Assembly: GCA_000697055.1 (NCBI GenBank)
Contig: JNDT01000938.1
Span: 1-25,389, forward strand
Reading direction: 5' to 3'
Source of the DNA: Saksenaea vasiformis B4078
Taxonomy: Eukaryota; Mucoromycota; Mucoromycetes; Mucorales; Saksenaeaceae
Length of the DNA stretch: 25,389 nucleotides
This document shows, piece after piece, positions 12,719 to 22,518 of the stretch. Below the pieces are notes generated by a model that saw only the letters and a list, made by a program, of their open reading frames with translations, searched no databases and was not told the origin of the DNA. Position numbers and translations under genes: made by a program. Numbering within the stretch: the first letter of the stretch is position 1; the number at the start of each line of letters is the position of its first letter.

Positions 12719-15408
12719 TCATTTTTTAGCCTCATCAACCTGACATAAAAGTACTCTTGCATCAACCAGTTGATCTTCCTGTACATGCACTGTTACTACG
12801 CCGTCATGGCGACTAAGGATCTTAATCTCAGTTTTCATCGACTCGATGGATAGCAAAGGATCGTTCCTCTTCACCATCGTCCCAGAAGGTGTTAAAATCT
12901 TTAAGATACGGCAAGGCATGGAGGATGTATAAGGAGTAACTACCCACAACCTTTAGTCTCCTTTTTCGCGCTCCTAATGAACCTTACCTCTGTCATCTTC
13001 CGATTGCGATGAAATGCTTTTGAGCCTATCCGGCTTTACCAACTCAATCTGGTGACCTTGGATAAAATCGTGAACAAAGATAGACTTTTTGTTAATGTCA
13101 TGAACATGAGAAGCTACGTAGAAGTACTGCTGGCCGCCGTCTGTATATCGTTATTGTCAATCTCAACTCATCCTTTCAAACAGAAAGCGCTTACCGATCG
13201 TCACGCGCAGCAATCCATCGGCTCCTTCAATACCATGTGGTTGCGGCAACTCAGCATCAGTACCGATATTTGCTTCTTGCAGGACAACTTCGATATCCTT
13301 GGCAGGTCCTTCCTTGAATATAATACCACATACGAAATGGTGGCCCTTTTTATCAATTTTACCGCGATAGTCGTATTCAATCTCGACGGATTCTTCCCCC
13401 AAAAAGAATCTCATTGTTGGTACTCTCCAGCGCACGTTACGCCAGTTAGGGGGAACGTTTCGAAGATGAACTTGTTTGTTTTGCCGGATAATCCAGTCAA
13501 ACAATAGAGCTGCGATGGCGCTGTTTTGAATGCGTTTTGTAGATGAATTATGAAACAGCCGAACGGATTCTTGCGAAATAAAGTTGGTATCAAATGTACC
13601 GGACTGAAAACGGGGATTCTTCATAATATCAATCAGGAACTTTTGGTTTGTTGTGACACCAAGCACCACGGTTCTTGAAAGCACAGAAGCCATTCGTCGA
13701 ACAGCTTCTTCGCGTGTCGGAGCATGGACAATCACTTTGGCAATCATGGAGTCGTAGTACACAGAAATTTCAGATCCTACAATCCATGAATGGCTTGCAA
13801 CATGATGAAGACATTTTACCATCTTCGACACCCGTATCATATCGAACGCCGGGCAGTTGGTTGGCTGCATCGGCTGGACTCCATTTTTGAATCACACCAG
13901 TACGGGGCTCGAAACCATGATCTGGATCCTCCGCACAGAGACGACACTCGATAGCATGGCCTTTGAAAGCTATCTGATCCAGTACTCCTAGTTCCTTGAG
14001 ATTTGCCCCTATTTGGTCTATTAGCTGCCATGTTGTGCCTATTCTATTCCGTACCTTGCGCTACTAGGATCTGAAGCTCTACAAGATCCAAGCCGGAGAT
14101 GGCTTCAGTGATTGGATGTTCCACCTGCAAACGCGTGTTCAGTTCCAGAAAATAGAATTTCTTCGTCGCTTCATCCTGCATACAAATAGTGTCATTGATG
14201 TTGTCAAGCATTTCCTTGCCTACCAGAATGAACTCTGCCGTTCCTGCACCTTCGTAGCGCAGTTTTCGTCCAAGCTCCACAGCAGCATCTGTCATCGCCT
14301 TACGCAATGGTCCATCCACCGCCGGTGATGGCGTTTCCTGATATCGGTGAACAACTCAATTAATTCTGAGTCTCTCTTTTCCGGTATCTTACTTCAACGA
14401 TCTTCTGATGTCTTCGTTGGATCGAGCAATCGCGTTCATTGATGTGGTAGACGTTACCATACTTATCACCAAATATTTGAATCTTTAAAAGAAGAGTCAG
14501 TCTCGGAAACCTTGGTAGAAATTATGTTTCTCTACCTCCACGTGACGGATACTTTCAAAGTATTTTTCAATCAACAGTCGACCTGATCCGAAAGCACGCA
14601 AAGATTCACCTTTCGCTGCCTCGATCTCTTCGCGCAACCTAGGAAGGGTTAGTTCAATCGGGATTCATTTACTTTCATTGTACCTATTTATTTCATAGAC
14701 GGCTCTCATGCCTTTGCCACCACCACCTGCTGATGCCTTCAGCAAGATCGGAAACTCTATTTTTCTCAAGTTATTTGGTCTGCTGACGAAAATCAAGACG
14801 GGTGTCTTGACACTCCAATGGGCGGGATCACTTTACCAATCTTCCTAGCTTCTTCTTCCAGCCGTTCTACGCTTTGGTCTTCACCGTTATAACCAGGTAT
14901 CAATGGAATGGTTGGGGCGTGAGCCGTGATAAATCCTTTGGCGGCGCTCTAATGCAGCACAAGATGTCAGAGACTGCTGTTAGTGGTGATATTAGTGTAC
15001 CTTGTCACCAATAGCACGGATGGCATTTGCCGTTGGGCCTATAAATTGAATTCCCTCTTCGACGACACGTTTGGCAAAATCCGCATTCTCGGACAAGAAA
15101 CCGTAGCCAGGATGGATCGCTTCTGCACCGGATCGCTTGGCAACTGCAATTAGTTTATCTGCATTTAAATAGGATTCAGCTGCCGGAGACGGTCCTAGGT
15201 GATATGCTTCATCGGCGAGCTTAACAAATGGAGCGTCCCTATCACTTTTTTTGTTTTCAATTTGTGTAAGTGGACGTTTTTGTCAATAGTGAACCTACCT
15301 GTCAGAATAGACAGCAACAGTTGTAATACCCATGCGTCGACAAGTGCGAATGACGCGACATGCAATCTCGCCACGATTGGCAACAAGAACTTTATGTATA
15401 GGTGCCAT
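12719..15408 (-). CDS. MCCA: 3-methylcrotonyl-CoA carboxylase, biotin-bearing alpha subunit, mitochondrial
   Basis: The alpha subunit carries biotin carboxylase and biotin carrier domains; with the beta subunit it carboxylates 3-methylcrotonyl-CoA in mitochondrial leucine breakdown. Exons: 15408-15299, 15238-15001, 14948-14837, 14756-14684, 14638-14536, 14482-14393, 14337-14224, 14175-14055, 14008-13820, 13776-13195, 13140-12988, 12939-12719, giving 701 residues (family about 710-725). [17 protein letters not shown] opens the biotin carboxylase domain. [13 protein letters not shown]-grasp loop GGGGKGMR (164-171), [12 protein letters not shown] (about 228-239), [11 protein letters not shown] (291-301) and [13 protein letters not shown] follow. 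The C-terminal domain has SMPCR and biotinyl Lys664 in ESMKTE, 27 residues after the conserved Pro637. The family more often has AMKM at this site. No clear mitochondrial presequence precedes KVLVANRG. A propionyl- or acetyl-CoA carboxylase alpha chain is the main alternative. The beta-subunit gene is not in the window. The intron at 14176-14223 is in-frame and free of stops (see findings). Confidence 0.88.
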
Positions 15409-16277
15409 GGTGTGAATGGAGTAGAGAAAAAGAAAAGAAAAAATCGGCTTTATGGGTGAAAAAATAGATCTCGAGTTGCACGTAGACCACTTAGTATGTC
15501 TGGGGTAAAGTAAGCCAATAGCATCCTTTTTTAGTCCACAGGTCAGCCAGTAGGTCTTTGTATAGTGTAACTGAGTCCTAGTTCAGGTGAAGGAGAAAAT
15601 AAGCGTAATCTATCGATTATTATATTCTATATTATATACACTTCATACGGTACATCTACACGATATTTTTTCTTAATTTTTCGTATCATGAGCGTCTCAT
15701 TCATAGATTAAAAAACCTGACATAATCAGCCGTCTAAATAAGGATATTTTGTGATCCAAAGCATGAGAATATTCTGTCATTTATCTCAAAGCGCTGCCAA
15801 CTTCTCTTACTTTATGATTCGTGCGAAAAGGCAACAACGAACTAGCTCAGATGCAGCGTTTTGTCACAACAAACTGTCGTGAAAATCAGATATGCGCTGA
15901 CTGTGCAAATTCGCTCCCAGAAAGGAAGCCTTAAAGCGTAAATCAAACGCATACAAGAATGCGGGCAAATGATCTTAGTTATGTAGCCATACCACTGTCC
16001 AACATCAATGCCATATAGCTATATGTCAAACACCAAGGAGTCTCATAGTACTTTCTACATCTATTCTTTTACTGATCTTTCTTCGGCTGAACGCCATCCG
16101 CGATATTTCATATTGAGCCTTCTGTCTGTCAATGGATTAATCCCTGCTGAATAAGCTTTACTCTTCCATTTCCTTATGTACAATTTCTTCCTAATTGGAC
16201 GTGCGTATTTGTCCCATTTTTTTCTAAAATCTGTAACTGCTTCGCACCCTGATCAAACAGGATCTTTTATTTTGTTT
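15409..16277. other. Intergenic region, no gene seen
   Basis: This lies between the start of the carboxylase gene and the end of SGT1, both on the minus strand. It is AT-rich, especially 15600-15720, and should hold the carboxylase promoter. No exon, RNA gene or repeat was recognised. Confidence 0.4.
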
Positions 16278-17627
16278 TTATTGATCATAGCGTTTAGCAA
16301 TCATACCCTCAGGTGGTTTCGTTTCCACTTTTTTATTGCCAACCTCAGCCCAATTCGTTGACAGGCAGGTACCATTACTTTCCACAAAGCTCTTCATCAT
16401 AGCTCTTTTTGTGTCTTCGTCTGCGTTCTTGTATATTTGTTGGAAAAGTGCGTTCAACGCAGCCTCGCCTTCCGGTCTGTCTTGTTCCTGATCAATTTCT
16501 CGGGCCAACTTATTCCAATCTTTGGGTCTCCGAGCACTGGAGACCGATGTTGGTGCCACTTCAACAAATCCGTTAGCATTTTCCCATTGCACTTTCACTT
16601 TCCGACGTACTGGAAACGATCTGTTCATCCTCGCCCTCCAATGTGCCCCACATGACGCCAGTTTCCTTCTTCTTCAGCTTAATCTCCAGTTTGGTCGATA
16701 AGACCTTAAAAGAAGATTCCTTTGGTAAGATGGCGTGTGCGAGTGGGTCCAATTCAAGGGAATAATCGGCTCCACTAGGCATTTTGATAGACAAGGAAAG
16801 CTACATGCAACATTATTATGAGAGCTATTCCTATGTTGCTAACTTACTGCTGAGTCAAAAAAGTCCAGCGATACGTTTTCCTGCTTTACGTTCTTCATGA
16901 ACACCTCCACTGTCACGTAGTTTTCATTTTGGAACCATTCGTGGCTATCATAGATCGTTAGAAGTTACTTCAGATGCGTCCTTTATATACTGCTTACCGT
17001 ACACGAGCAGCCTGAGGGGTGGTATTGGCAAGAAGAACGGTCTGTGAAGGTTCAGTAGCAACAGGTGCCGCTGGAGCTGTGCAAAGTGAGTGGATATCAT
17101 ATCAAGTGCCAAATTACGCATGATTACCTTTTGGAACCTTGTCTGCATTTTTCCTAAGCCAGGTGGCCAACGTCTTTTCGTTAGGGTTCAGTTCTTTCGA
17201 AGTCTCCAGATGCTCCTGCGCCTCCGAATATTTCTGTAAATGGTGCAACACAATTCTAAAATGAAACTTTAGCTCGTCTATCCCAAACAATAAAGGTAAC
17301 CATTCTTTCGTTTTACCCTTTCTGAAGATGAGCTCTTGCCATCAAGCTTCGAGCACCTTGATTCGCTTCCAATTCTTTCAAAGCATCGGAGGCATCGCTC
17401 AATGCTTTGTCAAACTGCTTCAATTTTTGATAGACAACACAGCTGAAGAATAGTACTTAGTGATCAACGCGTCAAAATCGCAGGAGATAGTTATTGTACC
17501 GTCTCAAACGGAAATCAACATTATTGGGATCGGCTTCAATGGCTTGTGTGAAAAGCTGCACTGCTTCGTCATAATCATCGTCGAAAAAAGCATCGTTTGC
17601 GCGGGCATATAATTCAGCTGCAGACAT
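16278..17627 (-). CDS. SGT1: SGT1 co-chaperone (TPR-CS-SGS protein)
   Basis: SGT1 links Hsp90 to SKP1-containing complexes (SCF ubiquitin ligases, kinetochore assembly) in cytosol and nucleus. Exons 17627-17500, 17442-17317, 17255-17128, 17076-16998, 16944-16848, 16800-16611 and 16558-16278 give 342 residues, within the family range. TPR repeats fill residues 1 to about 120 ([40 protein letters not shown]). A Pro/Ala/Thr linker follows. The CS domain lies at about 154-245 ([39 protein letters not shown]). The SGS domain ends the protein ([28 protein letters not shown]). The last intron (16559-16610, 52 nt) is shown by a frame change: donor GTACGT, branch CTAAC, acceptor GAAG, joining IVSS to MAPTSVSS. 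Without splicing the frame stops after [10 protein letters not shown]. The start ATG at 17627 opens the first TPR helix directly. Confidence 0.93.
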
Positions 17628-17834
17628 GGTGAGGTAAAGAAGGTGATCGAAAACTGCGGTAAGGTGCCACTACTATCGGAGTCACAAAAGACTTTCGAAC
17701 ACCGCGGCCTTACTGGATCATCGTCGCCATGTAATCTCTGCAGACTTCATAATATGTCCCATTTCGAATATAACAGTCAGGAGCGTTTTGTAAGATGCTA
17801 TCGATCAACACAATATTTATTTGGATACTACATT

Positions 17835-20393
17835 TCAGATGGTTTTCAGCATAGCCTCGACAAGTTGAACCGCTTCATCAAGCTGCGACTCACTACTTCT
17901 CTCTGTTTTCCAGAAGCTCGTGTACAAAATATCACCAGAGCATGGCTCCTCTGATCCTGCGGTATTTCTTTCGCTGCTTCCTACCAGTCGATCCAGCCAC
18001 ACCTTTTTTAGTTTGTAGTCCTCTTTCCTCACCATTAGGTCTGACCAGCTTGGAAGCATATTCAGCGTTGACCGAACAGCAATACGTATGACAACATATA
18101 AGTGTTCAGACAGCAGAATCGCGAGAAGCGTAAATATTGGTGTGTATGGTGAATGAATATTGGTCGCAGGGTGGAACAGATAGGCAAAAGAGGCCATGGT
18201 CACAGATGATAGCCAAACTAGTGTTTCCTTTGAACCAGAAGTTTAGTGGTTTATGCAATTGCAATTGATCTTACCATACTGCCAATCCAGGGACCAACAC
18301 CCTCAGCACGCAAAGGGACAGGACGTCTGGTATACTTACATATCTTCACTGCGTCACCGCGTAGCTCCACCCAGTTATTTAACATACAGCAAATTGCTGT
18401 CAGCGGCCAAACAGTGCTGAACATACTGACGTAGCCAAACTACGAAAAAGCAGGGTGATCCATTCAATATTTGCTTTTTTCTTTTCTTTCTCATTTTACC
18501 TGGATCACCATTTCCACGTAATCCGTGTAAATATTGTACTCTGGCAAGCCGACTTCTCGATGGATCTTTTTTATGAATTTTTCCTCGACTTCGCTTGTTA
18601 TTTCGCTGTCCACAGGAACGGCTTCAGTGGAGCCAGTAACCTTGTCTGTAAGCTTCTTGGCTTTTGGCATCAGACGTGCTAATACATAAGGCAAAACCAT
18701 TTCGGTTGCGAAACCAACGAGTTGTCCAGTAACGACAAAATAGACAAGTTGCGACCGAAGGCGTTGGAAGTCTACTTTTTGATGATTATGACTGACGTTG
18801 AACTCGACCAGATACGGGAGGACATGATCTCCAAAGGGGATATAAATCCAGGCTGTGATGAACTAAAATCAAAATAAGTCTCGCAGCGTACAAGGATAGC
18901 AATATGATAGTGCGCAATACCAATGACAGATATCCGACAAGAAAGTTGGCAATAAAGATCTTCTGGGTGTATGCTCTATCCCAGGAAGTTTCGGTTTTGT
19001 GCATTTCCCAGTTATTCAACATCCGCACCCAATCACTGTATAAATTGGACATCGTTGGAATAAGTAAACTATATGCAATAGTAGGAGCATAGTGCTAATA
19101 ATAAGAAAAATAAAAATCTGTGCTCGTGTCAACCGTTAAAAAGAACTTACCAACAGATGATGGAAGGGACCACTATAATATTCGTGCAAAAACAGTTGGA
19201 GAACGAATACAAATCCTACAATGACGCTCAAGAATACAGCTCCTACAGCCACACCTGGCACCGAGAATGCTCTTCGGAGAAAGATCTTCCAAGCAGGACA
19301 AAACGGCATTTCTTCTCCTGTTACTTCATCCCGCACTGTTTTGTCACCTTTAAAAGCTGCCCGTCGCCTCTCATATTTCGAGCAGTTACGGACACCCCAG
19401 GTTACTGCTAATTCCTGTTGTTTTCGTTTCCACATTTCAATGAATATGACAGCCCACACAAGCATAGAAAGAGAATAACTAATGCTGAGCGTGTTACTGT
19501 GGGTCAGATATACCAGACCTCCCAGGACAGAAGGTACACTGAGCCATAAAAAGTAGTTTTGAAGAAAGGCGAAATAGAAAGCGATCTGTTCGCGTCGTCA
19601 GCTGAGAGAAATAACGTCTGTCTGCACGTGCCTTTTCACCAAAATGGTTTCGGATTCTGGTTAAATCATGATTATCGATCAACCACTTTCTAGACCAAGT
19701 CTGGATCCAGTCCTATCAGAGTTATAGTGTCAGTTTCTGATATGGTTACATAAATACGCCTTACTTTATCGAAACGATCATCGTGCAATGGCATGATGCT
19801 TTCCACGTATTTATCCACATGGGGTGAGATATCTGCGCCGCCGTCTTTCTCTGCGGACGTTAAAATATCATGAACTAAACGTAGTCGTTCAGCATCCGTA
19901 AAATCTTCTATCGAGCGACCAGTGAGGAAGTCGGCTTGAACGTCGTCGACGCGGACACCAAGGAGAAAATCTCGGATCCTAACGAATCATGGTCCAAATT
20001 TAATTATGTCAGGTCAGAAAGCATTTATTACCGTTCAGTTCTGCATTCTTTATTGAGTCGTGCTGGAGGACAGTGGACAAGTATGAGAAGTGTGCCATTC
20101 TCTGCACCCGCTCGGATTTGAAAGTGCAGGCCAGCTCTAGAGAGCTTGTTTGCTGTTGCTTTCAAAGCAGATCCCACGTCTTCCTCGAGTTCAGTTCGCG
20201 TCATGGCTTTGGGTGATGAGACAGGAAAACGAAACACGATAACATAATCGACCCCAGCGTTTGTTAGCCGGAATTGGCCTTTACTGCTAACAGCTGGTGG
20301 CATTTCGGTTGTTGGTGTTTTGGTGACAGCCATGGGAGGGAACAAATGAGCAAAAGCTCCCGGTCCCGTAGTATCGCTTGCTTCTTCGGTCAT
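17835..20393 (-). CDS. Anoctamin / TMEM16 family membrane protein (Ist2-like)
   Basis: TMEM16 proteins are calcium-activated lipid scramblases or ion channels; yeast Ist2 tethers ER to plasma membrane. Exons 20393-20032, 19978-19765, 19712-19632, 19585-19151, 19094-18921, 18862-18500, 18439-18275 and 18227-17835 give 728 residues. A soluble N-terminal domain (1-192) precedes the conserved entry IRNHFGEKIAFYFAFLQNYF (about 212-231). Membrane segments follow: LVYL/SMLVWAVIFIEMWKRKQ, VAVGAVFLSVIVGFVFVL, the HYAPTIAYSLLIPTMSNLYS region, FITAWIYIPFGDHVLPYL, QLVYFVVTGQLVGF, then FGYVSMFSTVWPL with NNWVELRGDA (564-573), whose Glu568 and Asp572 fit the calcium-site helix. GPWIGSM joins ETLVWLSSVTMASFAYLF, and SEHLYVVIRIAVR comes near the end. 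The short tail lacks the long basic extension of yeast Ist2. Intron 3 (19586-19631) appears to be GC-AG; the last intron uses an AAG acceptor at 18228. Scramblase versus channel activity cannot be judged. Confidence 0.9.
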
Positions 20394-21085
20394 GGCGAAG
20401 AGAAAGGAAGTTGTTCTCGGTTTTTACAGTCACGGATGAACTTTAATACTGCATGAATGCTGGTCGCCGAAATACTCGCGCCGCTGAAAAGTTCCTTTTT
20501 GCACAGATGTATGGCCACAGCCACCTTTTCCCCAAAGTAACAAAGCAAACCTGGTTTTACATGAAAGTACATTAGTCGCTTACCATGAAACGCAATATCT
20601 AAATTCCTCCCCGAAACCCTAGTTCGAGCTCTATGACATAAGGAAGAAGCCGTCATGTCCTATTTTTTGCTCTCTCTGAAACGGTCTAGGTCTTCGAAGG
20701 CCTTATAGGATAAAGTCAGCCATCTCATGCAGATCCATTGCCGCAACTACGTCTCTGTACCACAGTATCTCGCATATTCGCAAACTTGGATACCGTGAGA
20801 TAGTGGCAACCGTCTCATCGGAAAAGCTATGCTCCGATATTGATTGAACAAACCTACTAATTAAGATATCATTTGCATATAATGCCTAGCTGTACAGGTA
20901 TTCTCAAAGTTGGTGCGATAAGCGATCGAAGTCTTATGGCAACAAAGAATTCCTCTAGTATGCTATCTCGACGCTATTTGTTTCCTAGCGCAGTTGAAAA
21001 TGAATTGACTAAGTGTCACGGAAACAGCAATAGATTATTTATCCTCCCTGGGCTTCGTAGTAATTTTGAAGAAAAGCGTATAACT
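20394..21085. other. Intergenic region, no gene seen
   Basis: Upstream of the anoctamin gene, so its promoter and leader should be here. Short frames on both strands lack recognisable motifs. Sequence near 20870-21085 may be further decayed transposon DNA continuing from the relic next to it, but the frame is too broken to say. Confidence 0.35.
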
Positions 21086-21420
21086 CTATCTTACAGGAAT
21101 TTGAAGAGTATCCCTTAATGGAGCATCCCTAGTATTCCCCCAATGCTGAATGGTTCGAATGCATATGCCGCTAATTGATTCTGCTTCTTTTGCTGTTATC
21201 CTTTCTCCGGTATCTAAATCAAAGGGTTTCTTGTTTTGGCATGGTTTGTATTTCATTTTGCTATAGTACGATATTAATACCTTTGGTATGTCCGATTCCG
21301 TAGATGGCAGGTCGAATTTCACCTCGCGGTTGACTTGGAACTCCTCAAGCGACAAAAAATCACATGCGGACCCTGCTTAGCACGAAATTCCACCAGATGG
21401 TAGAAGGGCGCACTACCCAT
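21086..21420 (-). pseudogene. Second transposase-like relic (HTH part), frameshifted
   Basis: From an ATG at 21420 the minus strand reads MGSAPFYHLVEFRAKQGPHV. A frame change in a T run near 21360 then leads into SLEEFQVNREVKFDLPSTES and, further on, FDLDTGERITAKEAESISGI followed by CIRTIQHWGN, ending at 21086. The last part has the same pattern as the left-edge relic: a (Y)xPxQ segment, GxTAK(K/E)A, then GIxxRTxQ. This suggests the N-terminal helix-turn-helix of a related but different transposase. No catalytic core was found downstream. A frameshift and the early stop indicate decay; an intron in place of the frameshift cannot be ruled out. Family naming rests on pattern memory. Confidence 0.45.
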
Positions 21421-22518
21421 AATATTGAGTCATAGAACTTGATGTTTGTATTGCTTTAAAAATGGTAACATTTGTTCAGAAACATAAAAGCTGTCCTTTC
21501 GGATTTTCACATGTCTTCTGTTATCTTCCTCTCTTTTTTCGAAGATGAAAAGGTTCCTTTTTGATCAATAGCCGAGATGGTTATATGGAGGGCTTATTGA
21601 TATTATGTGTCAATCACTGTGATACTCATTAATCATCGACTTCTTTTTGTATCACTTCTTTCGGTCCCAATTTGGTAACAACTTCTCTCGTCTGCAAAGC
21701 CAAGTGATGGAGAGTCTCCTAAGCACAAACCACCGACTTTTTCTTTTTCATTTCTTTTGGTTTAAACATTGTTGTCAGATCTCAAACAAACACGCCGTTC
21801 GGTGTGGTATGTTTGGCTCCGGCGTGCCTCGTCATGCCTCCCACAAAAGCGGAAGCTTGATCGTAATTGGGCCAGAAATGTCATCATGCACCAAACTGGT
21901 TACAGTTATGGAGATTTGTCTACTGTTCTATATTCACTACGCCTGCTTATTTATATTTTTTCAGACGGTTCCGAGTCAAATCTAAAAAGATTTTAACAGT
22001 TCCTCCGCTGTGGCTTTGCTGAAACTCGATCTTTCGTTTGCGGATTTGTCGCACTTCGGAGCTCCAGAGAGCGGTAAGTTACACGACCTGCAACTATCGT
22101 GCATCCACGCTTTTATTTCTAAATATCGCACTAATTGTTGACGTTTGATTTGGGATATTTATTACAGTTCCTAAGAAATTGTACTTAAAGCTGCTATCAG
22201 AGTGATGCTGAATGTTTGCTTGAGTATTTAGACCATATACTGCATCTACAGCGAAAGGATGAGTAGTTGGGATTGGAGAACTCTAGCATGGCTTTAGTTG
22301 TAACCAGTTTGGTGTTGCCCATTAACTGCTCAATTCACTTTCGCAGGCTGACTGGTAACGAAGCAGAATGGGCATTTCACCGCCGACGTGGTGTTCGAGT
22401 TTTCATCCACCTCAGGTACGTGACCGCTTTGGCTTAGTGGCTTACGGATCGAGCAATTGAAAAAAAAGAGAGCAGGTACAGATCGGATCTCCATTCCTCA
22501 ACACATAATAACAATACC
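21421..22518. other. Intergenic region, no gene recognised
   Basis: Frames here are short. A stretch at 22016-22073 reads LLKLDLSFADLSHFGAPESG on the plus strand and is followed by a good splice donor (GGTAAGT at 22072-22078). It could be a noncoding 5' exon of SDA1 or coincidence; no partner exon was found. The last part should hold the SDA1 promoter. Confidence 0.35.

Noticed and set aside
14039..14054. A 16-nt intron in the carboxylase gene, which would also restore the frame after LVAQG
   Set aside because: Too short to be spliced. The acceptor at 14009 gives a 46-nt intron and the family sequence [13 protein letters not shown].
20390..20656. 88-codon minus-strand frame upstream of the anoctamin gene
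   Set aside because: Composition is random-like (many Arg, Cys and His), with no motif and no link in frame to the anoctamin start.
21647..21996. Overlapping plus-strand frames of 75 and 112 codons
   Set aside because: Aromatic- and Cys-rich translation with no recognisable motif. A faint likeness to transposase cores (a stretch near 21830-21860) was not strong enough to support.
22016..22078. Open stretch followed by a good splice donor upstream of SDA1
   Set aside because: No start codon or partner acceptor that joins in frame; SDA1 already has a conserved N-terminus at its own ATG. A noncoding leader exon remains possible.
22425..22460. TGGCTTAGTGG, similar to the A box of a tRNA gene
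   Set aside because: No cloverleaf could be folded around it and no B box lies at a suitable distance downstream.
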